Source: IDS-8 sp036381215 (GTDB lineage Bacteria; Pseudomonadota; Gammaproteobacteria; Steroidobacterales; Woeseiaceae). From it: a stretch of 64,000 nt of DNA. Below are positions 1-8,079 of this stretch, piece by piece (the first letter of the stretch is position 1; each line of letters begins with the position of its first letter). The notes under the pieces are model-generated. The model was not told the origin of the DNA, searched no databases, and worked only from the letters and a program-made list of their open reading frames with translations. Both the position numbers and the translations under genes were made by a program. Where the stretch lies: assembly GCA_036381215.1 (NCBI GenBank), contig DASVDF010000091.1, positions 1-64,000 of the forward strand, given 5' to 3'.

Positions 1-7
1 CAGCTGC

Positions 8-514
8 TCAGCCCGCGGGTCCATCCAGGAGCTCGAGCAACCCCATTGCGAGCAAGCCTGCCAGCGGCGGCAGCACGGCGACGGACATGAGGCGCATGCG
101 CACGAAAGACGATCCGAGCATCGGCAGCTCGAAGATGGCGACCCTGTGCAGCGCAAAGACGCTCCAGCCGGTGATGAACGACACCAGCGCGGGTACCGAT
201 GCTCCCTGCTCGGCAAAGGATGCGGAGACCGCGAACACGACCACCGGGCCCGCCGGGATCACCAGCCCCGCGGCCGAACTGATGATGATGGCGGTGGCGC
301 CGGAATCCGGGCCGAGAAACTGCGTTATCAGCTCGGTCGGCAGAAGCTTTACGGCGAAACCCGCGGCAACCAGTGCGCTCAGCAGCCTGGGCGTGAGCTT
401 TACAAATTCCGTGCGCGCTCGTTGCAAACCCGCGGTGAAAGTGCCGTCACGGCGTCCGAGTGCGTAGCCCGAAAGGAGGATCGCGGCCCCGAATACGAAC
501 AACGAACCGATCAC
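8..514 (-). CDS. half-size integral membrane permease (second half)
   Basis: A 168-residue, almost wholly hydrophobic protein with about four to five membrane segments. It shares its pattern with the gene just upstream: a helix, a loop with a PAGP turn (AAGLVIPAGPVVVFAV, about residues 82-97), then a TGW...HR segment. The upstream partner has TPGGPVSAFPLL and TSWALLGMQRIV at the equivalent places, so the two look like paired halves of one permease. Such a pattern recalls the DUF318/YraQ/ArsP permease group, whose members are single chains of about 300-350 residues with two repeats. The start overlaps the upstream stop by 4 bp (ATGA), implying coupled translation. The substrate is unknown; the upstream Ni/Co-type transporter suggests metal-related work. 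Confident that it is a membrane permease unit, not of the family. Confidence 0.7.
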   Translation of the reverse strand: MIGSLFVFGAAILLSGYALGRRDGTFTAGLQRARTEFVKLTPRLLSALVAAGFAVKLLPTELITQFLGPDSGATAIIISSAAGLVIPAGPVVVFAVSASFAEQGASVPALVSFITGWSVFALHRVAIFELPMLGSSFVRMRLMSVAVLPPLAGLLAMGLLELLDGPAG

Positions 515-1107
515 GAGGCAGCGCCTCGTCGTTCACTCCGGTCTCCGGGTTCCGTGACGGCGATGGGAAGTTTGCGCGCGATCACGGCGGCGAGCAGCGG
601 CAGCGGCAGCGAGATCACGAACCGCAGCACGGAGAATTCGGTGCCCATGAGCGGCATGTCCCAGACGACGATGCGCTGCATGCCGAGCAAGGCCCAGCTG
701 GTGATGTACGCGACCAGGACGCCGCGGTCGACACCGGTCGACGCCAGGATGGCCAGCAACGGGAATGCCGACACCGGCCCGCCGGGCGTTATGATCCCCG
801 CCACCATCGCAATGACGAGCCCGCGGCTGCCGGGCCCGCCGAGCAGGCCGAGCAGACGGTCCCGCGGGACCAGCACCCACACGAGCGCAGCGATCAACTG
901 GGCAGCGCCGAGGCGCGGCAGGAGCTCGAGCAGCTGAGCACCGTCAGCGGCGAGTGCGTCAACGAATGCCGCCGGCCCGAGCACGACATAGCACAGCGCC
1001 GCCATGATTACGGCCAGCAGCGCAAATACCCAGAACGACGTTCCGAAGCTTTGCCGGATCAGCTCATGCTGTCGCACACCGCCCCGACGCCCGGCCTGCG
1101 GCCGCAT
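511..1107 (-). CDS. half-size integral membrane permease (first half)
   Basis: A 198-residue membrane protein with five or so hydrophobic segments. It holds a central IITPGGPVSAFPLLAI motif (about residues 105-120) and ITSWALLGMQRIVVWDMP, both mirrored in the downstream gene. The ATG directly follows the TGA of the preceding small gene (TGAATG), and its own stop overlaps the start of the next permease. The three are therefore almost certainly one transcript with stoichiometric synthesis. I infer a heterodimeric transporter in the inner membrane. Full-length relatives would carry both repeats in one chain, so the split is worth noting. Substrate unknown. Confidence 0.7.
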   Translation of the reverse strand: MRPQAGRRGGVRQHELIRQSFGTSFWVFALLAVIMAALCYVVLGPAAFVDALAADGAQLLELLPRLGAAQLIAALVWVLVPRDRLLGLLGGPGSRGLVIAMVAGIITPGGPVSAFPLLAILASTGVDRGVLVAYITSWALLGMQRIVVWDMPLMGTEFSVLRFVISLPLPLLAAVIARKLPIAVTEPGDRSERRGAAS

Positions 1108-1470
1108 TCAGCGCGTTGCGACTTCGTCGCAACCTTCGAGCATGGCGGCCGTAATAGTGCGAAACAGGTCCGCCTGCGGCGGAAACTGGCCCGCCAGGAA
1201 ACCGGCGAGGCGCGCAAACACGATCGCCTGCCCGGCCATTGCATCGGCGCGCTCGCCGGCCGGCAGCATCGCCGCGTCGCTCGCGGCACGAGTCAGACCG
1301 GCCTTGAAGAGCCCGTCCATGTAGCTTCGACGCGCGCTCACGTCGCCGAGGCCAGCCGGGCAGCTCCGGCCGTCTGCCTGCGGGGTCACGCCGCGTTCGG
1401 CGGCGAGCGCCAGGAACCTTTCGAACAGCTCGTCGTCCAGTCCGTCGTGATGGTCGAAATCACCGCACAT
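1108..1470 (-). CDS. small soluble protein of unknown function
   Basis: A 120-residue protein with no signal peptide and no membrane segment, largely helical and acidic at the N-terminus (MCGDFDHHDGLDDE). I do not recognise a family. A GGAGAA ribosome site lies about 8 nt before the ATG, and the stop abuts the start of the permease gene, so it belongs to the transporter operon. Two Cys and a His pair near the N-terminus could bind a metal, but this is only suggestion. It may be a cytoplasmic accessory or regulator of the permease pair. Confidence 0.6.
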   Translation of the reverse strand: MCGDFDHHDGLDDELFERFLALAAERGVTPQADGRSCPAGLGDVSARRSYMDGLFKAGLTRAASDAAMLPAGERADAMAGQAIVFARLAGFLAGQFPPQADLFRTITAAMLEGCDEVATR

Positions 1471-1530
1471 ACGCAGGGTTCTCCGTGATGTCGCTCGCTG
1501 GCCGCACGCGGGAGAGCTGCGCGAGACGGC

Positions 1531-2241
1531 TCACAACGCAGCCCAGCTCTCGACGACCAGCCTTGCCCCCACCACCATGGCGGCGCCGCCGATGCAGGCG
1601 AACGCTGCCGTGTTGAGCCAGGTCGCGTAGCGCTCGACGAAGCGAATCGGAAACGAAGCGACGAACGAGAGCGCCGCCATCCCCGCGATCGAGCCGATGC
1701 CGAACGCGATCACGTAGCCGACAGCCTGGGCCGTGGAGCCCGATGCGGCGGCGAGCATGAGCAGCCCCGCGGACCCGGCCGCACCGTGCATCATTCCGAC
1801 GAGCAGGGCCCGACCCAGGCGCAGATTCTCGTGAGCATGATCATGGCTGCTCAGCTCGTGGGGAGTCGATTCCGTGGCATGCCCGTGGACGTGAATGTGG
1901 CGCAGGCCGTCGCCGTGGCGATGCACGTGGATGTGAAGGCGCCGACGCCACATACCGTAGAGCACGTTGGCGCCCAGACCGATGATCATGCAACCGACAG
2001 CCAGCTCCAGGCCGGCTTCGACCCGCGGGGAGATGGTCCGGCCGAGCACGAGCAGCACGCCGCAGATCGCCGCCAGCGTGATCGTATGTCCGAGTCCCCA
2101 GACGCTGCCGCGCAAAACCAGCGCACGTCGCGATCCGTGCTCGTGCGTCAGCGCTGCAACGGCCGCGAGGTGGTCGGCCTCGAGCGCATGCTGCATGCCG
2201 ATGAAGAAGCCGAGAGAGAGGACCAGGTAGAAATCCATCAT
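1531..2241 (-). CDS. nickel/cobalt transporter-like membrane protein (NiCoT/RcnA-HupE type)
   Basis: A 236-residue polytopic protein starting MMDFYLVLSLGFFIG. It carries the HX4DH signature of nickel/cobalt transporters in its first helices (HALEADH, about residues 17-23) and a strongly His-rich loop around residues 95-140 (HIHVHRHGD, HIHVHGH, HDHAH), as in RcnA-type exporters and SafE/HupE-like proteins. Translation could run further upstream in this frame, but the two adjacent ATGs at 2236-2241 begin exactly where the hydrophobic domain starts, so I use that start. Role: probably transport of Ni, Co or a similar divalent ion across the inner membrane. It leads the minus-strand operon that continues with the small unknown protein and the two half permeases after a 60 bp gap. 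Direction of transport cannot be told from sequence. Confidence 0.75.
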   Translation of the reverse strand: MMDFYLVLSLGFFIGMQHALEADHLAAVAALTHEHGSRRALVLRGSVWGLGHTITLAAICGVLLVLGRTISPRVEAGLELAVGCMIIGLGANVLYGMWRRRLHIHVHRHGDGLRHIHVHGHATESTPHELSSHDHAHENLRLGRALLVGMMHGAAGSAGLLMLAAASGSTAQAVGYVIAFGIGSIAGMAALSFVASFPIRFVERYATWLNTAAFACIGGAAMVVGARLVVESWAAL

Positions 2242-2576
2242 ATCTGCACGTTTACCGTCCGCGTCGTCCGTATCGCGAGCCTGCCTGGAGCGGGTGGGCG
2301 GGATCGCGCGGAAGCTTGTCCCGGGATCACCGATTCGCGCTCGCGAGTCCGGCAAAGCGTTTCGGCGCGCGATCATACCACGGCGATCGAAGCGGCTCGT
2401 TCGCACGTGGTAGCGGCGGAATGTCCCGGTTTTCTCACGGATCCCGGCGCGCCGGCCCAATGGCGCCCAGCGCATTTCGTTTCAGGTTCAACCGTCTGTT
2501 CACTTGTCCGTCCGTCCTCGTCGCGTACACTTGATGACGCTTCGAGGGTTCTCCATGCACACTCCGGAGCGAAACC
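2242..2576. other. divergent intergenic region
   Basis: A 335 bp gap between the minus-strand metal transporter and the plus-strand oxidoreductase. It holds the candidate promoter described separately at 2504-2531. The reading frames crossing it have no start signal or recognisable domain, so I see no gene here. Confidence 0.6.
2504..2544 (+). promoter_or_regulatory. candidate sigma-70 promoter of the iorAB-like operon
   Basis: TTGTCC (2504-2509), a 16-nt spacer and TACACT (2526-2531). The -10 lies in a 24-base stretch (2521-2544) that recurs with a single mismatch at 7987-8010 before the alpha/beta hydrolase gene. The oxidoreductase ATG follows 46 nt after the -10. Confidence 0.45.
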
Positions 2577-3068
2577 ATGGCCAACATGTTCACAATCAAC
2601 GTCGACGGAGAAGAGCGCAGGATCGAGGCGGACGGCTCGATGCCTCTCCTGTACGCGCTCACTGGTGATCTCGGGTTGCGCGGACCAAAATTCGGCTGCG
2701 GACTCGCGCAGTGCGGCGCCTGTACGGTACTGCACGATGGTTCCGCCGTGCGTTCCTGCACGCTGCCGCTCGCCGCGGTGACGGGCAAGGTGAGAACACT
2801 CGACGGACTCACGAAGGGCGTCGAGCCGCACCCCGTCCAGGCCGCGTTCATCGCCGAAGAGGCCGGCCAGTGCGCATACTGCATCAACGGCTGGATCATG
2901 ACGGCCGTGGCGCTGCTCGAACGGAATCCAGAGCCCAGCGAAGGTGAAATCCGCGCGGCGCTCGCCGGGCTCAAATGCCGTTGCGGCACGCACATGTCGA
3001 TCCTGCGGGCGATCCGGCGCGCGGCGGCGGCAATGGCGCCCCGGGCGGGCGGAGGGCGGGACGCATGA
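2577..3068 (+). CDS. [2Fe-2S] small subunit of a molybdenum hydroxylase (isoquinoline 1-oxidoreductase alpha-like)
   Basis: A 163-residue electron-transfer subunit of the xanthine oxidase family. The plant-type ferredoxin cluster is seen in CGLAQCGACT with a further Cys (C41, C46, C49, C61). The second [2Fe-2S] domain has QCAYCINGW and CRCGTHM (C99, C102, C134, C136). Length and architecture match IorA-type subunits. It passes electrons from the molybdopterin subunit encoded immediately downstream, with which it overlaps by 4 bp (ATGA). No FAD (CoxM-type) subunit gene is adjacent, as expected for two-subunit enzymes that donate electrons to cytochromes or other acceptors. The natural substrate, probably an N-heterocycle or aldehyde, cannot be read from sequence. 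Confidence 0.92.
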   Translation: MANMFTINVDGEERRIEADGSMPLLYALTGDLGLRGPKFGCGLAQCGACTVLHDGSAVRSCTLPLAAVTGKVRTLDGLTKGVEPHPVQAAFIAEEAGQCAYCINGWIMTAVALLERNPEPSEGEIRAALAGLKCRCGTHMSILRAIRRAAAAMAPRAGGGRDA

Positions 3069-5371
3069 ATGGCCGCGGGCCGGCGATCGACATCGCACGC
3101 CGCGACCTGCTGAAAGGCGCGGCGGCGCTCGTCGTGGCACTCGGCATGCCCGGCATCTTCGCCCCTCGACGGGCGGGCGCGGGCGCGCTCGCGCCCGCGC
3201 GGGCCCTCGATCCGGGACAGCTCGACACCTGGCTCGCGATCGACGGCGAGGGCCGAGTCACCGGCTACTGGGGCAAGATGGACATGGGCCAGGGCGTCGA
3301 CACGGCCATCGCCCAGATGGTGGCCGAGGAACTGGACGTCGCCGTCGGGCGCGTCACGATTGTTTTCGGCGACAGCGCAATGTGCGCGGACCAGGGCGGC
3401 GCCAGCGGCTCGACCGGTGTCGAGCGTTCCGGCGTAGCGTTTCGCGCGGCCGCGGCGGAGGCCCGTCTCGTGCTGCTCGAGCGCGCGGCCGAGCGGCTGG
3501 ACGCCCCGCTCGCGGATCTCTCGGTAGAGAATGGTGTAGTACGGGTCGCAGGCAGGCCGGGTCGATCGATCAGCTACGCCGCGCTGATCGGTGAAGGCAG
3601 TTTCGCTGCGCCGATCACCTGGAACGGAGAGTACGGCAACGGCCTGGTGCTCACCGGACGCGCAACACCCAAGGACCCCGCGCTGTACCGCGTTGTCGGG
3701 ACGTCCGTGCCGCGCAAGGACATCGCCGGCAAGATCCTCGCGACCACGCAGTACCTGCACCACCTGCGCGTGCCGGGCATGCTGCATGGGCGGATGGTGC
3801 GCCCGCCGGTCGCCGGGGCCCAGGTACGCACGGTGCGCCGCGAGTCGGTCGCCGACATACCGGGAGCGGAGGTGGTCGTCGTGCGCGACTTCGTCGGCGT
3901 CGTCGCACCGCGGGAATGGGACGCGATCCGCGCCGCGCGGCAACTCGAGGTCGAGTGGGATGAAACCGGCGCGGGCTTTCCCACTACCTCGGAACAGCTG
4001 TTCCAGTGGATTCGCGACGCCGAACCGGCCCGGTCGAAGGTAGAGGTGGACATCGGCGACGCGCAGGGCGCGCTGAATACGGCTGCGAAAGTGCTCGCGG
4101 CCGAGTACGAGTGGCCGTTCCAGAGTCACGCCCGCATGGCCGCGGCGGCGGCAGTGGCCGACGTGCAGGGCGATGCGGCAATCGTCTGGACGGATTCACA
4201 GAAGCCGTTCGACACGGCGCGTGGCGCCGCATTGCTGTTGCAGGCGCTACGGAAGACAGAACACACGCCCGGCGTGCGCAGCGTCTGGATGCCCGGTCCC
4301 GGCTCCTACGGGCGCTCGGACGCCGGTGACGGAGCCATGGACGCCGTCGTGCTGTCGGAGGCGGTTGGCGCTCCCGTGCGCGTCCAGTGGATGCGCGACG
4401 AAGGACACGCGTGGGACCCGAAAGGCCCGGCGTCCGTCGTGACCTGCCGCGCCGGCTTCGACGCAGCCGGCAACCCGCTCGCCTGGCATTTTCATCTCAA
4501 GGGATTCTCGCGGCGCGACCAGAACTCGCGCGAGGACGCGCCTTCGGAGGCGCTCGCCGGGCATCTCCTCGGTCACGAGAGCACGCCGCAGTGGGTAATG
4601 GGATCCCCTGACAATTCCTACGGGTTTCCCAACCAGCGCTACAGCTGGGAGGCGCTCGCGCCGCTGCGCCGCCAGGCCTCACCGCTGCGCACGTCCCACT
4701 TCCGCGATCCGTACGGCCCCGAGGTGCATTTCGCCGCCGAGTCGTTCATCGATGAGATGGCGTTCGCCTCCGGGGTCGATCCGCTGGCGTTCCGGCTGCG
4801 GCATGCACGCGACGAGCGCGATATCGCGGTTCTCGAAGCCGCAGCCGATCTCGCAGGCTGGACGCCACGCACGGCGCCGCGCCGGCAGCGGGAAGCGAAC
4901 GGCCGTTACGTAGGGACGGGTATCGCGTACGCCCGACGCGGCGGCTCGGTGAACGCGGTCGTCGCGGAGGTCGAGGTCGATCCCGCGACCGGCCGCGTGC
5001 GCGTGCGGCGGTTCTGGGTGGGTGCCGACCACGGGCTCGTCGTGAACCCTTTCACCCTCGACCGCACGATCGAGGGCAATCTGCTGCAGGCGGCGAGCCG
5101 CACGCTGTTCGAGGAAGTGCGGTTCGACCGGCGCCGGGTCCTCACGGAGGACTGGGCGTCCTATCCGATCCTCGAGGCCGCGGATGCGCCCGACGAGATC
5201 CGGATCCGGCAAATCGACCGGCCGGAGCTCGGCCCACGCGGTGCGGGCGAGCCGACGACGCGAGTGGCGCCGCCGGCGATCGCCAATGCCGTCTTCGACG
5301 CGATCGGGATCCGCCTGCGCCGCGTGCCGTTCACGCCCTCGCGCGTGCAGGCTGCGTTGTCGGGGACTTGA
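3065..5371 (+). CDS. molybdopterin-binding large subunit of xanthine dehydrogenase family (isoquinoline 1-oxidoreductase beta-like)
   Basis: A 768-residue protein starting with a twin-arginine-like signal (ARRDLLKGAAALVVALGMPG, residues 11-30), so the holoenzyme is probably exported folded to the periplasm. Family landmarks include GYWGKMDMGQGVDTAIAQMV near residue 65, the GPGSYGRSDAGDGAMDAVVL stretch, and GPRGAGEP near the C-terminus with the conserved catalytic glutamate. This is the IorB/aldehyde oxidase architecture. The ATG overlaps the stop of the Fe-S subunit, so I prefer it to an earlier in-frame ATG at 2975 that would lie inside that gene. Substrate unknown. Followed by a convergent small gene. 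Confidence 0.9.
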   Translation: MNGRGPAIDIARRDLLKGAAALVVALGMPGIFAPRRAGAGALAPARALDPGQLDTWLAIDGEGRVTGYWGKMDMGQGVDTAIAQMVAEELDVAVGRVTIVFGDSAMCADQGGASGSTGVERSGVAFRAAAAEARLVLLERAAERLDAPLADLSVENGVVRVAGRPGRSISYAALIGEGSFAAPITWNGEYGNGLVLTGRATPKDPALYRVVGTSVPRKDIAGKILATTQYLHHLRVPGMLHGRMVRPPVAGAQVRTVRRESVADIPGAEVVVVRDFVGVVAPREWDAIRAARQLEVEWDETGAGFPTTSEQLFQWIRDAEPARSKVEVDIGDAQGALNTAAKVLAAEYEWPFQSHARMAAAAAVADVQGDAAIVWTDSQKPFDTARGAALLLQALRKTEHTPGVRSVWMPGPGSYGRSDAGDGAMDAVVLSEAVGAPVRVQWMRDEGHAWDPKGPASVVTCRAGFDAAGNPLAWHFHLKGFSRRDQNSREDAPSEALAGHLLGHESTPQWVMGSPDNSYGFPNQRYSWEALAPLRRQASPLRTSHFRDPYGPEVHFAAESFIDEMAFASGVDPLAFRLRHARDERDIAVLEAAADLAGWTPRTAPRRQREANGRYVGTGIAYARRGGSVNAVVAEVEVDPATGRVRVRRFWVGADHGLVVNPFTLDRTIEGNLLQAASRTLFEEVRFDRRRVLTEDWASYPILEAADAPDEIRIRQIDRPELGPRGAGEPTTRVAPPAIANAVFDAIGIRLRRVPFTPSRVQAALSGT

Positions 5372-5386
5372 GCGGCCGCGCGCCCG

Positions 5387-5737
5387 TCAGAACCGCCGGG
5401 CCCTGGTCCTGCGCCGCGCGAGCAACAGGGCCGCTGCGGCGACGCCCGCCACGGCAGCCGCCGCGGCGAGAAGCGCCTTCGGATGTCCTGTTTCGGCCGG
5501 GTCGGCGGCCGCCCGGCTCGCGGGCGATCCGGAGCGCGCCGGGCCGGCGTCCGCGGCATGCGCGCCTCCCGCACCGGCGTCCGCCGCGGCCCGCGGCGCC
5601 GGGTTCGTGTGCGGCTTGGCCGGATATTTCGTGACCAGCTTGCCGTCTTCGAGCGTGACGTAAGGCGCCGAATAATCGACCTCGTCACTCGCCCACGCCG
5701 GACCGCACAGGAACAGCGCGACCAAGAGCAGCCGCAT
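5387..5737 (-). CDS. small secreted protein with C-terminal membrane anchor
   Basis: A 116-residue protein of unknown family. It has a clear signal peptide (MRLLLVALFLCGPAWAS), a short folded segment (SDEVDYSAPYVTLEDGKLVT), a low-complexity Ala/Gly/Pro linker, and one hydrophobic helix ending in an Arg-rich tail (LLLARRRTRARRF). This layout, a tethered periplasmic peptide with a positively charged end after the anchor, resembles C-terminal sorting signals in outline, but no known sorting motif is visible. It lies 45 bp downstream of the amidohydrolase stop on the same strand and may be co-transcribed. An earlier in-frame ATG exists; I chose the one giving a normal signal peptide. Confidence 0.55.
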   Translation of the reverse strand: MRLLLVALFLCGPAWASDEVDYSAPYVTLEDGKLVTKYPAKPHTNPAPRAAADAGAGGAHAADAGPARSGSPASRAAADPAETGHPKALLAAAAAVAGVAAAALLLARRRTRARRF

Positions 5738-5782
5738 CGGGCATCGATGCTCCCGCGCCCGGCCGGTCATTCGCATCCTCCT

Positions 5783-7744
5783 TCAAAGCTCCGGCGACTC
5801 GTAGGCAATCCTTCCACCGACCACCGTGAGCACCGGCTTGAGATCCGACAGGTGCTCGATGGGCACCTGCATGAGATCGCCGTCGAACACCACGAGATCG
5901 GCCAGCTTGCCGGGCTCGATGGACCCGAGCGTTTCACTCGCGCCGATGAAACGCGCCGCCCAGCGCGTCAGCGCGAGTAAGGCGGCCTCGCGGTCGATGG
6001 CCTCGTCCGCACCCACGACCTCTCCCTCGTCGGACAGGCGCGTGACGACCTTCTGCATGTACCAGGTGGGATACTGCTCGTCGTCATCCGGTTCCGTGCC
6101 TTCGATGTGGAACGGAATGCCGTGCTCGAGCAAAGTGTGCAGCGGTGCCATCCGCGCAAGGCTTTCCTTACCGTACTGCGCTTCGACCACGTTGTCGATG
6201 CCGAGCGGCTTCGCATCCCGCTGGTCGATGCCGGTCGTCACGCTGATCCCGAACCGGATCAGGTCCTTGAGCTCCGGATGGGCGTCGTAGTATTCGAACA
6301 CCTCCGGCACCCAGTCGACGTTGTGGTCGAACCCCTGCGGCCGCCAAAGCTTGTCGACATACAGGCTGTCCTGATGCTCCGCCGTCAGCACGTTCTGCAT
6401 CGCCAAACGAATCGCTTCGCTGCCCATATTGTGCACGCCGGTCACGTTCCAGCCGTGCTGCCTCGCCAGCAGGACGTTGTAATAGTCCGTCTCGGTCTGC
6501 TGTTTGGGCGAGAGCTCGCCCTGGCTCAACCCGGTGAACCATTCCGCCGTCCAGCGGTTGTAGCCGTGCTGGTTGGGGCTCAGATCGGGGATCACCGTCA
6601 CTTTGGGCTCGATGGTCAGGAGACTCGCGGCGGCATCCGGGGACCCGGAGTGCGGCCCCACGGATGCCCCGACGATCGTGACCATCGGACCGCGCTCGTC
6701 GGAGAGCGAAAAGTCCATCAGGTTGCCGATGCGCTTCAGGTAACGCTCGCCTTCCGGGTTCTGGCGCAGGAAATCGAGGCCCGGATACACGCGGATCGCA
6801 AGCGCGCTCCCGGCGTTTTCGTGAAACAGCCGATTGAGCACCGTCATCGTGGCCGCGCTCATGTGGCCGGTCGCGACCGTCACCCCGTGCCGTGCGTATT
6901 TGGCAAGCGTCTCGACGGCGCCGGGGATCGCGACCTCATCGAACCATTGCGGGCTGGGCCATGGACGCACCTCGCGCCCGATGAACCCGCTGAGCTGGGC
7001 GCCGGCCCTGCCGGTGTAATTGCCGTTCGCATCCCGGTCGAGATGGAAATGGTCCTCGGGGAATCCCTTCTCGAGCGCGAGCTCGATCATCGCCGTATTG
7101 ACGAGGCTGTAGCTGCTGTCGAGGTAGACGGCGATCGGCGTCGTCGGCGCGATCTCGTCCAGCGTGGAGATGTCCCACGACTTCATCGCGACCGCCGCCC
7201 AGGAGTCCGTCAGGTTGAAGAACATCGGCCCCCCATCCTCGGACTTCTGCTCGACGATGAACGACATGGTGGCCAGCGCCTGGTCGAGCGTTTCGCCGCC
7301 GAGTTTCGGCTGGATCCAGCCCTCCCACTGGCTCTCTTTCAGCAGGTCGCCGGCCGGTACCGAGTTGTCCCCGTCGCTGTAGATGAAGCCGGGGGTGACG
7401 GAGCGGCCATGCAGGTCGACACGCCTCGTTTGGGGCCCCGCCAGCCGCTGGACTTTGTCGGTCGTTCCAACAGCGAGGATCGTGTTGTCGCGCACGGCGA
7501 CGGCCTCTGCCACCGTGAAGTTGCGATCGGCATCAGCCGTCAGCACCTGGCCGTTGAACAGCACGAGATCGGCATAGTCGATGAGCTCGGGCGGCAGCCC
7601 TTCCTGAGCAAGCGCCGGTGCAGCGATGAGCGCGACCAAAGCGGCCGGCGCGAACCACGACGTCATCGTCTGCCACGCTCTGCGTCCGCTACGCTGTTTC
7701 GACACGACCGTTCCCGATCTGCCTGTTTCTCCGTGCCTTATCAT
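5783..7744 (-). CDS. secreted YtcJ-like amidohydrolase
   Basis: A 653-residue member of the amidohydrolase superfamily (amidohydrolase_3/YtcJ type). The N-terminal hydrophobic segment SWFAPAALVALIAAPALAQ marks export. It is followed by the beta-sandwich start (ADLVLFNGQVLTADADRNF) and TPGFIYSDGDN, where the usual metal-binding HxH is replaced by YSDGDN. Later elements are ATGHMSAATM, PHSGSPDAAA and the C-terminal LGSIEPGKLADLVVFDGD, typical of the superfamily. The substrate is unknown. I chose the ATG at 7744 because a G-rich Shine-Dalgarno sequence (GGGGGC) lies about 9 nt upstream; an ATG at 7666 is possible. Divergent from the alpha/beta hydrolases, with which it may form one degradative unit. 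The lost HxH makes catalysis by the usual binuclear centre doubtful. Confidence 0.8.
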   Translation of the reverse strand: MIRHGETGRSGTVVSKQRSGRRAWQTMTSWFAPAALVALIAAPALAQEGLPPELIDYADLVLFNGQVLTADADRNFTVAEAVAVRDNTILAVGTTDKVQRLAGPQTRRVDLHGRSVTPGFIYSDGDNSVPAGDLLKESQWEGWIQPKLGGETLDQALATMSFIVEQKSEDGGPMFFNLTDSWAAVAMKSWDISTLDEIAPTTPIAVYLDSSYSLVNTAMIELALEKGFPEDHFHLDRDANGNYTGRAGAQLSGFIGREVRPWPSPQWFDEVAIPGAVETLAKYARHGVTVATGHMSAATMTVLNRLFHENAGSALAIRVYPGLDFLRQNPEGERYLKRIGNLMDFSLSDERGPMVTIVGASVGPHSGSPDAAASLLTIEPKVTVIPDLSPNQHGYNRWTAEWFTGLSQGELSPKQQTETDYYNVLLARQHGWNVTGVHNMGSEAIRLAMQNVLTAEHQDSLYVDKLWRPQGFDHNVDWVPEVFEYYDAHPELKDLIRFGISVTTGIDQRDAKPLGIDNVVEAQYGKESLARMAPLHTLLEHGIPFHIEGTEPDDDEQYPTWYMQKVVTRLSDEGEVVGADEAIDREAALLALTRWAARFIGASETLGSIEPGKLADLVVFDGDLMQVPIEHLSDLKPVLTVVGGRIAYESPEL

Positions 7745-8079
7745 GGTCAAGCCCCCGTCAGCCCGATATTCGTGTTCTGCCTCGCGCAAGCAGGGCCGCA
7801 CGATCCTCGCAGCATCCAGCGTACAACGCAATTTCATTTGCACACGAACCCGGTTCGCGGGCGCTCTGCAGACGATCGATCGTGCGCAGTTCCGCCTCTG
7901 GATGCACGAGCGCTCGACCGCATCGCACAAACTCGCGGCACGTTTCGCCAGAAACGATTACGAAGAAAACGATCTCGCCATTGGCATCGCGTACACTTGA
8001 TGACCCTTCGCGCGTCCCGGTCACAACGAGCGGAATCCAAACGGGACACCTGAGGTGCACGGCAATACGGGAGCGGGAA
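7745..8079. other. divergent intergenic region with shared promoter-like block
   Basis: A 335 bp divergent gap. Bases 7987-8010 match 2521-2544 with one mismatch and include TACACT at 7992-7997, a likely -10 for the plus-strand hydrolase. I see no good -35 before it. No gene is apparent here in either direction. Confidence 0.5.

Noticed and set aside
5826..8053. Long plus-strand open frames antisense to the amidohydrolase
   Set aside because: Arg/His-rich shadow frames of a GC-rich minus-strand gene with no domain, start signal or codon bias of their own.
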